Shown piece after piece: positions 17,298 to 26,522 of a stretch of DNA of 64,000 nt. This stretch comes from Natronomonas halophila. GTDB taxonomy: Archaea > Halobacteriota > Halobacteria > Halobacteriales > Haloarculaceae. Positions within the stretch are counted from its first letter, which is position 1. Each line of letters begins with the position of its first letter. The DNA is taken from NCBI RefSeq assembly GCF_013391085.1, contig NZ_CP058334.1:3147683-3211682 (forward strand), read 5' to 3'. The translations under genes and the position numbers were made by a program. The notes under the pieces were generated by a model. The model did not search any database, had not been told where the DNA came from, and saw nothing but the letters and a program-made list of their open reading frames with translations.

Positions 17298-17915
17298 TCA
17301 CTCGACGTCGGTATTCGCCGACCCGCTCGCAGTCGCCTCGCCCTCTGGGTTTCGGAGCGTCACGTCGAAGGGAACCGTCTCGAAGGCGGTTTGGGTCTCG
17401 GCGTTCTGTGTGCCGACCACGTCGACCCGGAGTGTGAGTTCGACAGTGGTTGTGACCACCTCGCCGGGGATGAGGTCCGCACCGAAATCGGCCTCGGTGA
17501 CTGTGTCGCCGACCGTCGTGATGTCTATGCGTTCGAAGGAGAGCGTGAGTGCGCCATCGACGGCATCGAGGTTGTCGCCTTCGGCGGTCACGCCGTCGGC
17601 CTCGGTCGTCCCGTCGAACAGCAGGTCGTAGCCGGATTCGCCGTCGATGGCCGCACCCAGGGTGATGCCGATGCGGTCGAGACCCCCGCCGAAATCCGAC
17701 CACTCGACGGCGAGTTCCGGCGCGACGGCCACCGCGTCGAGTTCGCCGTCGTTGCGCTCGGTTCGGACGTCGCTGGCCTCCAGCACGTCCTCCGTCTCGA
17801 CGGCGACGGAGGGTTGGGAGGCGACGTAACTGCCGCCGACGATAGTGCCGCCAGCGCCGGTGATGGCGGCGAGACTTTTGAGGACGGTTCGGCGCGAGGG
17901 GGTGGCTTCCGTCAT
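17298..17915 (-). CDS. Tat-exported haloarchaeal protein, unknown function
   Basis: The 205-residue protein starts with a twin-arginine signal (SRRTVLKSLAAITGAGG, residues 7-23) without a lipobox cysteine; cleavage or membrane anchoring are both possible. The mature part is acidic and beta-rich, with alternating Val/Thr strands such as TTTVELTLRVDVVG, consistent with an extracellular beta-sandwich. I recognise no family. A TATA box at 17940-17950 sits about 28 bases before the start, overlapping the end of the agmatinase gene, so it has its own promoter. Confidence 0.75.
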   Translation of the reverse strand: MTEATPSRRTVLKSLAAITGAGGTIVGGSYVASQPSVAVETEDVLEASDVRTERNDGELDAVAVAPELAVEWSDFGGGLDRIGITLGAAIDGESGYDLLFDGTTEADGVTAEGDNLDAVDGALTLSFERIDITTVGDTVTEADFGADLIPGEVVTTTVELTLRVDVVGTQNAETQTAFETVPFDVTLRNPEGEATASGSANTDVE

Positions 17916-17939
17916 GCTACGACGGGATGGGCTCGTCCC

Positions 17940-17950
17940 GGTATATAAAC
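17940..17950 (-). promoter_or_regulatory. TATA box of the Tat-exported protein gene
   Basis: The minus-strand sequence gtttatatacc lies about 28 bases upstream of the ATG at 17915, immediately past the stop codon of the upstream speB-like gene. It is one of the cleanest core promoters in the window and predicts a leaderless transcript. Confidence 0.7.
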
Positions 17951-17951
17951 C

Positions 17952-18761
17952 TCAGTCGAGGGTCGCCTCGGCGTGGGCGAAGACGAACGTCTGGAGGAGT
18001 TTGCCGGCCAGCGAAGCGGCCTGCCCGTCGTCGCGGTCGTTGACTTCGACGATATCGAAGCCGACCGATTGGGGTGCAACCGCGCGGACGACATCGCGCA
18101 TCTCGCGCGGTTCGAGGCCGAACGGTTCCGGGGTTCCCGTGCCGGGCGCGAACCCGGGGTCTGCGGCGTCGATGTCGACGCTGAGGTAGGCGTCGCCGTC
18201 GAAATCGGGGGTCCAGCCGCCCACGTCTTCGGGCGGGACGACCGTCACGTCGGCCTCGGCGGCGCGGTCCCACTCGTCTTCGCTGCCCGTGCGTGCGCCT
18301 AGCAGGATGGCCTCGTCGGCGATATCGAGGGCGTGAGAGGTTACCGTCGCGTGGGCGTACTCGTCGCCCGCGTAGGCCTCGTACAGGTCGAGGTGGGCGT
18401 CCAGACAGACGTAGACGTCGGGGTCGGCCGCCCGGAGGCCGGCGACGGTGACGGTGTGTTCGCCGCCGAGCAAGAGCGGCAGCCGGCCGTCGTCGTGGTG
18501 GTCGGATAGCTGTCCGGTCAGAAAGTCGAGGTAGTCGGGGATGTCCCCCCAGGGGGAGACGTCGCCCGAGTCACAGGCGAGGTCCGAGAAGTGCCGGCCT
18601 GTGCGCTGGTCGTATTCGTCGAACGGGCGGGCGAATCGACGGATTCGGTCGGGCCCGAACCGGGCGCCGGGGCGAAACGTGGTAGAAACGTCGAGCGGTG
18701 CGCCGACGACCGCGTAGGCGGCGTCGTCCAAAGCGGCTCGCGCACCGGGAAAGTCGCCCAT
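17952..18761 (-). CDS. speB: Agmatinase-family ureohydrolase, aIF5A-linked
   Basis: The 269-residue protein has all Mn2+-binding motifs of the ureohydrolase family: GGEHT (H102), DAHLD (D121, H123, D125) and SVDIDAADPGFAPGTGTPEP (D196, D198). Its start is 16 bases after the aIF5A stop, so the two form an operon. In haloarchaea published work links this homologue to aIF5A modification: deoxyhypusine synthase uses agmatine and the agmatinase homologue removes the urea moiety. That function is taken from the literature and from the gene order, not from the sequence alone; plain agmatine hydrolysis to putrescine is the alternative. Confidence 0.92.
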   Translation of the reverse strand: MGDFPGARAALDDAAYAVVGAPLDVSTTFRPGARFGPDRIRRFARPFDEYDQRTGRHFSDLACDSGDVSPWGDIPDYLDFLTGQLSDHHDDGRLPLLLGGEHTVTVAGLRAADPDVYVCLDAHLDLYEAYAGDEYAHATVTSHALDIADEAILLGARTGSEDEWDRAAEADVTVVPPEDVGGWTPDFDGDAYLSVDIDAADPGFAPGTGTPEPFGLEPREMRDVVRAVAPQSVGFDIVEVNDRDDGQAASLAGKLLQTFVFAHAEATLD

Positions 18762-18777
18762 TACCGTCGTGCCCTAT

Positions 18778-19152
18778 TTAAACAACCTTTCGCTGGCCTT
18801 CCCACTCGAGGTACTCGATGTCGTCGTCCGGGCTGGGGTCGAGGTCCTCGGGGATGCGCATGGTGATGGTGTCGTAGGTGTCGAGGTCCATGACCTGCAT
18901 GTCGTCGCCGGAGATAGAGACGACCTGGCCCTGCTTTCGCTCGACGATGGGAACCCAGACCTTCTGGTCGACGGGTTGGGTGAAGTTGCGCTTCTGGCCG
19001 TCGAAGACGCCGGTGCCCTCGACGCGAGCCTTCGCACTCCCGTGCTTACCGGGCTTGGACGTGCTGTAGGCGGTGATCTTACACGGCACGTCGTCGATCA
19101 GTACGTAGTTACCTTCCTGAAGGTCTCGGACCTCATTCTGCTCTTTCGGCAT
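18778..19152 (-). CDS. eif5A: Translation initiation factor aIF5A
   Basis: The 124-residue protein matches archaeal IF5A over its length. The hypusination loop [20 protein letters not shown] contains the modified lysine K36 (in PGKHG), and the C-terminal OB fold begins at about residue 70. It promotes peptide-bond formation at difficult sequences and termination on the ribosome. The start at MPKEQNEV is the conserved one and is placed 28 bases after a TATA box. The agmatinase gene that serves its modification follows by 16 bases. Confidence 0.97.
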   Translation of the reverse strand: MPKEQNEVRDLQEGNYVLIDDVPCKITAYSTSKPGKHGSAKARVEGTGVFDGQKRNFTQPVDQKVWVPIVERKQGQVVSISGDDMQVMDLDTYDTITMRIPEDLDPSPDDDIEYLEWEGQRKVV

Positions 19153-19174
19153 ACCCACGGCTTCCCGTCGGGAC

Positions 19175-19184
19175 AGTATAAACC
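19175..19184 (-). promoter_or_regulatory. TATA box of the aIF5A-agmatinase operon
   Basis: The minus-strand sequence ggtttatact is centred about 28 bases upstream of the aIF5A ATG at 19152. The position predicts a leaderless bicistronic mRNA with speB. Confidence 0.7.
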
Positions 19185-19205
19185 GTTTGGAAGCGCCCGA
19201 GGGTG

Positions 19206-19691
19206 TCAGGCCGCCACGTAGCCGCCATCGGCGCGTTCGGCGAGTCCGAAGACGACCGCCCACTCCAATATTCGGTAGACCCGTTCGCGCCAGACGGCCT
19301 CCGGGTCGGTGTGCCGCAACTGCTCCCACTGCGGCAGGCGGTCGGTCAGCCGTTCGAAGACCGCATCGAGGTCGAGCGGTTCGTCGGACGTTTCGAGTAA
19401 CTCGATGACGTCCTCGGCGAGATAGATGCGTTCGAGGAACGCCTCACGAAGGTCCTCGGGGTCAGCGTCGCGCTGGAGCCGGTGGTACTTCCCGTCGTCT
19501 TCCTCGACGAGCCGCAGGGCTCGCAGGAACGTCAGCCACTCCTTGGCGCGGTCCTGCGACCCCACGCCGGTCCGCTGTATCACCCTCGCACAGCAGGAGG
19601 TTTCCTCGTCGGGCACCAGCGGCACCGCCGCCTGCATCTCGGCGACCGTCTCGACGGATTCGACGGGGGCGGGGAGGACCTTGAACTTCAC
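19206..19691 (-). CDS. Conserved haloarchaeal helical protein, unknown function
   Basis: The protein has about 161 residues and starts with GTG (VKFKVLPAP). That codon shares bases with the TGA stop of mch (GTGA), so translation is coupled to mch. It is rich in helices. The segments [33 protein letters not shown] and [19 protein letters not shown] resemble winged-helix or PCI-like repeats, including two Cys at CCAR, but I recognise no family. There are no membrane segments or enzyme motifs. The association with mch is the only contextual clue. Confidence 0.75.
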   Translation of the reverse strand: MKFKVLPAPVESVETVAEMQAAVPLVPDEETSCCARVIQRTGVGSQDRAKEWLTFLRALRLVEEDDGKYHRLQRDADPEDLREAFLERIYLAEDVIELLETSDEPLDLDAVFERLTDRLPQWEQLRHTDPEAVWRERVYRILEWAVVFGLAERADGGYVAA

Positions 19692-20620
19692 AGTCCGAAG
19701 CTCTCGGCGAGCAGGGCCTCGTCGGTGCGGCCCACCACTTCGACGCCCTCGCCGACGATGTCGATAGTCACCTGCGCGGGCGCGAAGACTTCGACGGGCA
19801 GGTCGTAGAAGTCCCACTCGTGGTCCTCGAAGACTTCGACGAACGGGTGGCCGAACTCCTCGCGGGCCGTCGAGGCGATTTCCTCGAAGCGGTCGAAGTC
19901 GCTGTCGACGGTCATGTGGACCTGACCGCCATACGCGAGCGCGTCGTTCGTTCGGGCCATCGCCAGTTCGTCGCTTTCCGCGACCGGCGCGACGGGCGAG
20001 GAGGCCGTGACAGAGAGCATCTCCAGTGGGTCGTAGCCGAGTTCCGACAGTCGGAAGGCGGCGAGTTCGGCGGCCCGAGCGGCCAGCGCGACGCTGCCGG
20101 TCACGCTCGCCGTCGAGAAGGTCGGCAGGAAGACGCTGGAGACGGGCACGCCCGTCATGTCCGCGACGTGTTCGGCGACGGCCTCACCGGGGAGTTCCTC
20201 GCTTTCGACCGCCAGCACGGCGAAATCCGAGGCATCGCGGTAGCCGATGCGCTGGAACTCGTCTTCCTCGGCCACGAGCGCACGAGCGGGGCCGCTGCCG
20301 AGGCCTTCGAAGCCGTCGACCGACAACTCCCAGCCGGCTTTCTGTGCACAGAGCAGTGCCATTGCGGGGTGGTCGGTCGACGTTTCGACGTGGGTCAGCG
20401 GCGCGCCCTCGATTTCGTCGACGCCGGTCTGGACCGTCGCCAGCCCGCCGGTCTGGATTTCGGCCAAAAGAAGGCCGGCCTCGATGCCGCCCGGCGAGTG
20501 GACGCCGAAGTCCAGCACCATCGCGCCGTTGTCGAGTTCGTGAACCTCTATCGCGAGTTCGTCGGCGAAGTCGATGGCCTCGTCCGCGAGTTCGAGGGCC
20601 ATCCGATTGAGACTCTCCAT
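19688..20620 (-). CDS. mch: Methenyltetrahydromethanopterin cyclohydrolase
   Basis: The 310-residue protein matches Mch along its length: NGAMVLDFGVHSPGGIEAGL, then HVETSTDHPAMALLCAQKAG, AMGSGPAR-like GLGSGPARAL, and ASSPVAPVAESDELAMARTN. Mch interconverts N5,N10-methenyl-H4MPT and N5-formyl-H4MPT. In non-methanogenic haloarchaea it serves one-carbon metabolism of the tetrahydrofolate/pterin pool, which also links it to the glycine cleavage genes in the window. It is the first gene of a pair with the 161-residue protein downstream. Confidence 0.95.
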   Translation of the reverse strand: MESLNRMALELADEAIDFADELAIEVHELDNGAMVLDFGVHSPGGIEAGLLLAEIQTGGLATVQTGVDEIEGAPLTHVETSTDHPAMALLCAQKAGWELSVDGFEGLGSGPARALVAEEDEFQRIGYRDASDFAVLAVESEELPGEAVAEHVADMTGVPVSSVFLPTFSTASVTGSVALAARAAELAAFRLSELGYDPLEMLSVTASSPVAPVAESDELAMARTNDALAYGGQVHMTVDSDFDRFEEIASTAREEFGHPFVEVFEDHEWDFYDLPVEVFAPAQVTIDIVGEGVEVVGRTDEALLAESFGL

Positions 20621-20687
20621 ACCGAACGTGGGGCGGTTTCGCTCAAAAGGCTTCGTGACTCGGCGGCAGTCGAGAGTGATTTTGTGG

Positions 20688-21521
20688 CTACTCGCTCGCG
20701 ACGGCGTGTGCCGACCCGGAATCGAGGCTCCGACTCCGACTGACGGCCCCTAGCGTCAGCCCGAAGGCCGCAAACGACAGCGCGAGGATGAGCAGTTGGC
20801 CGCGACTGCCGAAGGCCTGTCGGGCGATGATGAGTTGGGCGACGACGGCCAGCGCGGCGATGCCACCGGCAATCGAGACGCCGCGTGCGCTGAGTTCGCG
20901 GCCCCACAGCGCGACGGCGACAAGCGCCGCGAAGATGGCGAAACCGAGTCCGTAATAAATGAACTGTGCGACCTCGCCGAAGGTGACGAACAGGCGCGGC
21001 GTGAGCGCGACCATGACGGGATAGCCGAGCAGCGCGAAGCCGCCCGCCTGCTGGACGCGGTCCAGCGAGACCGCTCCCGTTTCGGCGTAGGCCCAGACCG
21101 TCGCGGCCACGAGCAGGCCGAGGATGGTCGCCGCGAAGGCGAAATGCAGCGTCAACACGACGATGGAGTAGCCGAAGACGAGTTCGTGGACGAGGACGGT
21201 GAAGGCGCCGAAAATTATCTGGACGGGCGTGATGACGAGCGCAGCCAGCGTCGCGAACCGAACCCGGCGTGGGTGGCTGCCGCGCCAGGCGGCAATCGTC
21301 GAGCCGATGATGAGGAAGCCGGTTATCATCGCCACCAGGCGGTGGGACCACTCGATGAAGGACATGAAGTTGGCCGGAAAGAGGCCGAAGACGGCGCCGT
21401 CACAGAGCGGCCACCGCGCCTCGCAGGTCAGGCCGGCCCCGGAGGTGGCGGTTATCACACCCACCAGCGCGGTGAGCGCAGTCGTGATGGTCGTGACGAA
21501 CAGCAGCCGGCGGAGGTCCAT
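20688..21521 (-). CDS. ctaA: CtaA/Cox15-family heme A synthase-like membrane protein
   Basis: The 277-residue protein has eight predicted helices. The N-terminal half has the family features: GAGLTCEARWPLCDG with a Cys pair, FIEWSHRLVAM (His) and VHELVFGYSIVVLTLHFAFA (two His). The C-terminal half has no histidine in its helices, whereas typical CtaA/Cox15 enzymes have paired His ligands in both halves. Heme O-to-heme A oxidation is the family role, and this sequence may represent a half-site variant. Start ATG 21521 lies 27 bases downstream of a TATA box. The gene is divergent from the malic enzyme gene. Confidence 0.85.
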   Translation of the reverse strand: MDLRRLLFVTTITTALTALVGVITATSGAGLTCEARWPLCDGAVFGLFPANFMSFIEWSHRLVAMITGFLIIGSTIAAWRGSHPRRVRFATLAALVITPVQIIFGAFTVLVHELVFGYSIVVLTLHFAFAATILGLLVAATVWAYAETGAVSLDRVQQAGGFALLGYPVMVALTPRLFVTFGEVAQFIYYGLGFAIFAALVAVALWGRELSARGVSIAGGIAALAVVAQLIIARQAFGSRGQLLILALSFAAFGLTLGAVSRSRSLDSGSAHAVASE

Positions 21522-21543
21522 GTCGGGTGTTGGGTTTCCCGTG

Positions 21544-21553
21544 AGTATATACC
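21544..21553 (-). promoter_or_regulatory. TATA box of ctaA
   Basis: The motif agtatatacc (plus-strand reading) has its centre about 27 bases before the ATG at 21521 on the minus strand, which fits a leaderless archaeal transcript. Confidence 0.6.
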
Positions 21554-21676
21554 CCCCGAAACCGGCTGTGTCACCCGGTGGGGCCCTCCCGAAGGGGGTT
21601 GCTGACCGGTTGGGGCAAGGCCTGCCGCCCCCGAGATGTTGGGTAGCTTTTTGAGGCCGCTGTACGGGGTACCCGT

Positions 21677-23935
21677 ATGGGACTAGACGAGGACTCACTC
21701 GAGTACCACCGGCGTGAGCCACCGGGCAAACTCGAGATATCCACGACGAAGCCGACCAACACGCAGCGAGACCTCTCTTTGGCGTATTCGCCGGGGGTCG
21801 CCGCACCGTGTAACGAAATCGCCGACAACCCCGAGGACGCCTTCACCTACACGACGAAAGGCAACATGGTGGGCGTCGTCTCCAACGGCTCGGCCGTGCT
21901 CGGCCTCGGCGACATCGGCGCACAGGCCTCCAAGCCCGTCATGGAGGGCAAGGGCGTGCTGTTCAAGCGCTTCGCCGACATCGACGTCTTCGACATCGAA
22001 CTCGACCAAGACGACCCGAAGGACATCATCCAGTCGGTCAGTGCGATGGAACCGACCTTCGGGGGTATCAACCTCGAAGACATCAAAGCGCCCGAATGCT
22101 TCGAAATCGAGGAGACGCTGCGGGAGGAGATGGACATTCCCGTCTTCCACGACGACCAGCACGGGACGGCCATCATCTCCGGCGCGGCGCTTTTGAACGC
22201 CGCCGACATCGCGGACAAGGAACTCGACGAACTGGACATCGTCTTCTCGGGAGCCGGTGCCTCCGCGCTCGCGACCGCCCGGTTCTACGTCTCGCTCGGC
22301 GCGGACCGCGACAACATCACGATGTGCGATTCGACGGGCATCATCACCGAGGAACGCGCCGAGGCCGGCGACGTAAACGAGTTCAAACGGGAGTTCGCAC
22401 AGGACTGCCCCGAGGGCGACCTCGCGGACGCGATGGAAGGTGCCGACGTCTTCGTCGGCCTGTCGGTCGGCGGCATCGTCAGCGAGGAGATGGTCCAGTC
22501 GATGGCGTCGGACCCCATCGTCTTCGCGATGGCGAACCCCGACCCCGAAATCGGCTACGAGGCGGCCAAAAACGCTCGCGACGACAGCGTCATCATGGCC
22601 ACCGGTCGCTCGGACTACCCGAATCAGGTTAACAACGTTCTCGGGTTCCCCTTCATCTTCCGGGGTGCGCTAGACGTCCGTGCCACGGAAATCAACGAGG
22701 ACATGAAGGTCGCCGCCGCCGAGGCGCTCGCGGAACTCGCACGGCAGGACGTGCCGGACGCAGTCGTCAAGGCCTACGGGGACCAGCCGCTGCAGTTCGG
22801 GCCCGACTACATCATCCCGAAACCGCTGGACCCCCGCGTGCTCTTCGAGGTCGCGCCGGCCGTCGCGAAGGCCGCCATCGATAGCGGCTGTGCCCGCATC
22901 GAACTGGACCTCGATACCTACGCCGAGAAACTCGAAGCCCGTCTGGGCAAGTCCCGCGAGATGATGCGGGTCGTCCTCAACAAGGCCAAAAGCGAACCCA
23001 AGCGGCTCGTCCTCGCGGAAGGCGACGACGAGAAGATGGTCCGTGCGGCCTACCAGCTGGTCGACCAGGGCATCGCCGAGCCGATTCTCATCGGCGACCG
23101 GGAGGAGGTCTGGGAGCACGCCGAACGCCTCGGCCTCGACTTCGAGCCGGAAATCGTCGACCCCGAGGAGGGCAACCTCGACCCCTACGCCGAGCGGCTC
23201 TACGAACTCCGCCAGCGGAAAGGAATTACGCGCCGCGAGGCCGACGAACTCATCGAGGACGGCAACTACCTCGGCAGCGTCATGGTCGAGATGGGCGACG
23301 CCGACGCGATGCTGACCGGCCTGATGCACCATTATCCGTCGGCGCTGCGGCCGCCGCTGCAGGTCATCGGCACCGCCGACGACGCCGACCACGCCGCGGG
23401 CGTCTACATGCTCACGTTCAAGAACCGCGTCGTCTTCGTCGCCGACGCGACGGTCAACCAGTCGCCCGACGAGGACGTGCTGGCCGAGGTGACCAAACAG
23501 ACCGCCGAACTCGCCCGTCGGTTCAACATCGACCCGAAGGCCGCGTTGCTGTCCTACTCTGACTTCGGCAGCGTCGACAACGAGGGTACGCGCAAGCCGC
23601 GGAAGGCCGCGGAGATGCTTCGGGCCGACGACGCGGTCGACTTCCCGGTCGACGGCGAGATGCAGGCCGACACCGCCGTCGTCGAGGACATGCTCGAAGG
23701 CACCTACAGTTTCTCGGACCTGGACGACCCCGCCAACGTCCTCATCTTCCCGAACCTCGAAGCGGGCAACATCGCCTACAAACTCCTCCAGCGCCTCGGC
23801 GGTGCGGAGGCCATCGGCCCGATGCTCGTTGGGATGGACAAGCCGGTCCACGTCCTTCAGCGGGGCGACGAGGTCAAGGACATCGTGAATCTGGCCGGTG
23901 TCGCGGTCGTTGACGCGCAGTCGAACGGTCAATAA
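21677..23935 (+). CDS. maeB: NADP-dependent malic enzyme fused to a phosphotransacetylase-like domain
   Basis: The 752-residue protein has two parts. Residues 1 to about 425 are a MaeB-type malic enzyme, with [59 protein letters not shown] and the nucleotide-binding [15 protein letters not shown]. Residues about 430-752 resemble phosphate acetyltransferase: [20 protein letters not shown] at the start and SYSDFGSV in the middle. The enzyme decarboxylates malate to pyruvate with NADP+. In bacterial hybrids the PTA-like domain lacks transacetylase activity and binds acetyl-CoA as an allosteric regulator. It is a single gene. Confidence 0.95.
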   Translation: MGLDEDSLEYHRREPPGKLEISTTKPTNTQRDLSLAYSPGVAAPCNEIADNPEDAFTYTTKGNMVGVVSNGSAVLGLGDIGAQASKPVMEGKGVLFKRFADIDVFDIELDQDDPKDIIQSVSAMEPTFGGINLEDIKAPECFEIEETLREEMDIPVFHDDQHGTAIISGAALLNAADIADKELDELDIVFSGAGASALATARFYVSLGADRDNITMCDSTGIITEERAEAGDVNEFKREFAQDCPEGDLADAMEGADVFVGLSVGGIVSEEMVQSMASDPIVFAMANPDPEIGYEAAKNARDDSVIMATGRSDYPNQVNNVLGFPFIFRGALDVRATEINEDMKVAAAEALAELARQDVPDAVVKAYGDQPLQFGPDYIIPKPLDPRVLFEVAPAVAKAAIDSGCARIELDLDTYAEKLEARLGKSREMMRVVLNKAKSEPKRLVLAEGDDEKMVRAAYQLVDQGIAEPILIGDREEVWEHAERLGLDFEPEIVDPEEGNLDPYAERLYELRQRKGITRREADELIEDGNYLGSVMVEMGDADAMLTGLMHHYPSALRPPLQVIGTADDADHAAGVYMLTFKNRVVFVADATVNQSPDEDVLAEVTKQTAELARRFNIDPKAALLSYSDFGSVDNEGTRKPRKAAEMLRADDAVDFPVDGEMQADTAVVEDMLEGTYSFSDLDDPANVLIFPNLEAGNIAYKLLQRLGGAEAIGPMLVGMDKPVHVLQRGDEVKDIVNLAGVAVVDAQSNGQ

Positions 23936-23987
23936 ACCGACCCATTTCCGTACGTATAGTCCGCCTTTTGCTCGTCTGACGTCGAAA

Positions 23988-23997
23988 CCTTAAAACG
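23988..23997 (+). promoter_or_regulatory. TATA box of the amino-acid ABC transporter operon
   Basis: The sequence ccttaaaacg lies about 27 bases upstream of the ATG at 24020, which fits an archaeal core promoter with a leaderless transcript for the three-gene ABC operon. Confidence 0.6.
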
Positions 23998-24019
23998 GGC
24001 TTCTGCCAAGAAGACGGAT

Positions 24020-24862
24020 ATGGTAGAGAAAACCAATCTGGACCGTCGTTCGTACCTGAAAACGGTCGGTGGCGCCGGCGCGGCAGCGGCGTTCGCCGGC
24101 TGTCTCGGCGACGGCGGAAACGGAAATGGCGAGGACGGAGCGGAGACTATCACTATCGGTTCGGACATCCCGTACCCGCCGTTCGAGTACCGAACCGAGG
24201 AGGGCGAACTCGTCGGCTTCGACGTGGAGATCGCCGAAGCGGTCTTCGCCGGCGAACTCGGCTACGAATACGAGTTTCAGGAGACCAGTTTCGACGGCAT
24301 CATCCCGTCGCTGAACAACGGTAACTTCCGGGTCATCATGAGCGCGATGACCATCAACGACGAGCGAGCCGAGGAGGTCGACTTCTCGGACCCCTACTTC
24401 ACGGCCTACCAGACCGTCCTCGTCCTCGACGACGGGAACATCACCTCGAAGGAGGACCTCAAGGGCACGCAGGTCGGCGTCCAGAAGGGGACGACCGGCG
24501 AGGCGGCCGCCGAGGGGCTTCAAGAGGAGTTCGACGGCGACCTCACCATCGAGAGCTACGACCAGATTACCGGCGCCTTCGACGCGCTGTTGAACAATCA
24601 GGTCGACGCCGTCATCAACGACAACACCGTCAGCGCCGAGTTCGCAAACGAGAACGACGAGGTCGTCTTCCTCGAAGGCGAGGGCGAGGCCGCCGCCCAG
24701 GGCGATGACGCGCCGCCGTACCTCACGCTGACCATCGAGGAGTACGGCATCGCCTTCCGACAGGACGACGACGAGTTCCGTCAGGAAGTCAACGACGCGC
24801 TGGCAACCATCCGCGAGGACGGCACCTACGACGAAATTTACAACGAGTACTTCGCTGCATAG
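24020..24862 (+). CDS. Polar amino-acid ABC transporter, substrate-binding lipoprotein
   Basis: The 280-residue protein starts with a Tat signal (DRRSYLKTVGGAGAAAAF) ending in the lipobox AGC (C28), so it is a lipid-anchored exported protein. An acidic, Gly-rich linker follows. The mature domain is an SBP family 3 periplasmic-binding fold: IGSDIPYPPFEYRTEEGE, VGFDVEIAEAV, then VIMSAMTINDERAEEVDFSD and GVQKGTTGEAA. It binds a polar amino acid and passes it to the permease encoded next. The exact ligand is not predictable. Confidence 0.94.
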   Translation: MVEKTNLDRRSYLKTVGGAGAAAAFAGCLGDGGNGNGEDGAETITIGSDIPYPPFEYRTEEGELVGFDVEIAEAVFAGELGYEYEFQETSFDGIIPSLNNGNFRVIMSAMTINDERAEEVDFSDPYFTAYQTVLVLDDGNITSKEDLKGTQVGVQKGTTGEAAAEGLQEEFDGDLTIESYDQITGAFDALLNNQVDAVINDNTVSAEFANENDEVVFLEGEGEAAAQGDDAPPYLTLTIEEYGIAFRQDDDEFRQEVNDALATIREDGTYDEIYNEYFAA

Positions 24863-24912
24863 GCGAATCCGTCTCGGTAGTTTCATCCCTTCGGGACCGA
24901 TTCGGATAGCAT

Positions 24913-25794
24913 ATGGCAGAAGCGCACACCGGCGAGGAGGACGCCGAGAGCGGCGGCGTGCTGATGCGTGATGCACTCGTCAGACGATTCGGTGAAATCG
25001 TATCCGGCGGGTTCCTCCTTCTAATCGGCGCCCTCGTGGTATGGATCCTGCAAACACAGGTCAATTACACGCTGCTTACGTCGCCGTTCATCGCCCAACG
25101 GTTCGCAGAGGCCTTCGTTCTCGTCCTCCAGATCGTCGTCATCTCGAGTCTCCTCTCGGTGACCCTCGGTGTCATTGTCGGCCTGGGGCGGATCTCCACC
25201 TCCGGTATTACTGGACGTATCGCGAAGGGCTACGTCGAGTTCTTCCGCGGGACGCCGCTGCTCTTCCAACTTTTCGTCATCTACTTCGGCATCCCTCGAC
25301 TGTGGGCGACCGGCCAGTTCCCCTTCGAGAACTGGGCGGTTCCGGCGGCGATTATCGGCCTCACGTTGAACCACGGCGCCTACGTCGGCGAGGCAATTCG
25401 CGGCGGCATCGACGCCGTCCCCGACGGACAGATGGAAGCCGCCCGCTCCCTCGGGATGTCGCGAGTGATGGCGCTTCGACACATCGTCCTCCCGCAGGCG
25501 TGGCGAAACGCTCTGGCAGCCATCGGCAACGACCAGATTATCCTCGTCAAGGACACCTCGCTTCTGACCGTCATCGCCGTCCCCGAGATCATGAGCGTCT
25601 TCCGGAACATCAACAGCAACCAACTGGACCCATGGACGCCGCTGGTGTGGGTCTGTATCCTCTATCTCATGATTACGATGTCGATGAGTCAGGTCGTCAA
25701 CTCCCTCGAGAAGTACTCCGACTGGGGCTCCGACGGGGGCATTCTCGGGCGGTTGTCGAACCTCTCCCGAACTGTCGGGAGTGGTAACGAATGA
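24913..25794 (+). CDS. Polar amino-acid ABC transporter, permease (HisM/GlnP type)
   Basis: The 293-residue permease has about five helices and the characteristic EAA loop [20 protein letters not shown], preceded by [20 protein letters not shown], the hallmark of His/Glu/Asp permeases. [20 protein letters not shown] is also present. It forms the transmembrane channel, probably as a homodimer because only one permease gene is present. The gene overlaps the ATPase start by four bases (ATGA), which indicates coupled translation. Confidence 0.94.
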   Translation: MAEAHTGEEDAESGGVLMRDALVRRFGEIVSGGFLLLIGALVVWILQTQVNYTLLTSPFIAQRFAEAFVLVLQIVVISSLLSVTLGVIVGLGRISTSGITGRIAKGYVEFFRGTPLLFQLFVIYFGIPRLWATGQFPFENWAVPAAIIGLTLNHGAYVGEAIRGGIDAVPDGQMEAARSLGMSRVMALRHIVLPQAWRNALAAIGNDQIILVKDTSLLTVIAVPEIMSVFRNINSNQLDPWTPLVWVCILYLMITMSMSQVVNSLEKYSDWGSDGGILGRLSNLSRTVGSGNE

Positions 25795-26522
25795 GCCACG
25801 AACCGCTCGTCGAGTTCGAGGGCGTCGACAAGTACTTCGGCGACACCCATGTGCTGAAAGATATCGACCTTGAAGTCGACGAGCAGGAGGTTGTCGTCGT
25901 TATCGGCCCTTCAGGGTCGGGAAAATCGACGCTGCTTCGGTGTACGAACCGCCTCGAGGAAATCCAGAGCGGCGAGATCCGGTTGGACGGTCGGTCGATC
26001 ACCGACGGTGACGTCAATCAGGTCCGCCAGCAGGTCGGGATGGTCTTCCAGTCGTTCAACCTCTTCCCGCATAAGAACGCCCTCAAAAACGTCTCCATCG
26101 GCCCGAACGAGGTCCGCGGTCTCCCCGCGTCGAAGGCCACGCGCCGCGCCGAGGAACTGTTGGACCGCGTCGGTCTCGCCGACCAGATGGATTCCTATCC
26201 CCACGAACTCTCCGGCGGCCAACAACAGCGGGTCGCCATCGCCCGTGCGCTGGCGATGGACCCAAAAGTGATGCTGTTCGACGAGGTCACCAGCGCGCTG
26301 GACCCCGAACTCGTCGGTGAGGTACTGGACGTCATCGAGGACCTCGCCGAGGAGGGCATGACGATGATGCTCGTCACCCACGAGATGGGCTTCGCCCGCG
26401 AAGTCGCCGACCGCATCGTCCTGATGTCGGAAGGCCGTATCGTCGAGGAGGGCGAACCGGAATCCTTCTTCGAGAACCCGCAGACCGAACGCGGCGAGCG
26501 GTTCCTCTCCCGATTGCTCTGA
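25791..26522 (+). CDS. Polar amino-acid ABC transporter, ATP-binding protein (GlnQ/HisP type)
   Basis: The 243-residue ATPase has Walker [13 protein letters not shown], a Q-loop in [19 protein letters not shown], the signature [20 protein letters not shown], Walker [15 protein letters not shown] and the H-loop in [18 protein letters not shown]. All catalytic residues are present, and the [12 protein letters not shown] context is typical of polar amino-acid importers. It overlaps the permease gene, and its stop abuts the convergent rfcB stop with no spacing. Confidence 0.96.
   Translation: MSHEPLVEFEGVDKYFGDTHVLKDIDLEVDEQEVVVVIGPSGSGKSTLLRCTNRLEEIQSGEIRLDGRSITDGDVNQVRQQVGMVFQSFNLFPHKNALKNVSIGPNEVRGLPASKATRRAEELLDRVGLADQMDSYPHELSGGQQQRVAIARALAMDPKVMLFDEVTSALDPELVGEVLDVIEDLAEEGMTMMLVTHEMGFAREVADRIVLMSEGRIVEEGEPESFFENPQTERGERFLSRLL

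Noticed and set aside
24913..26522. Phosphonate or iron transporter
   Set aside because: The permease EAA loop and [11 protein letters not shown] motif and the SBP family 3 fold point to polar amino acids.
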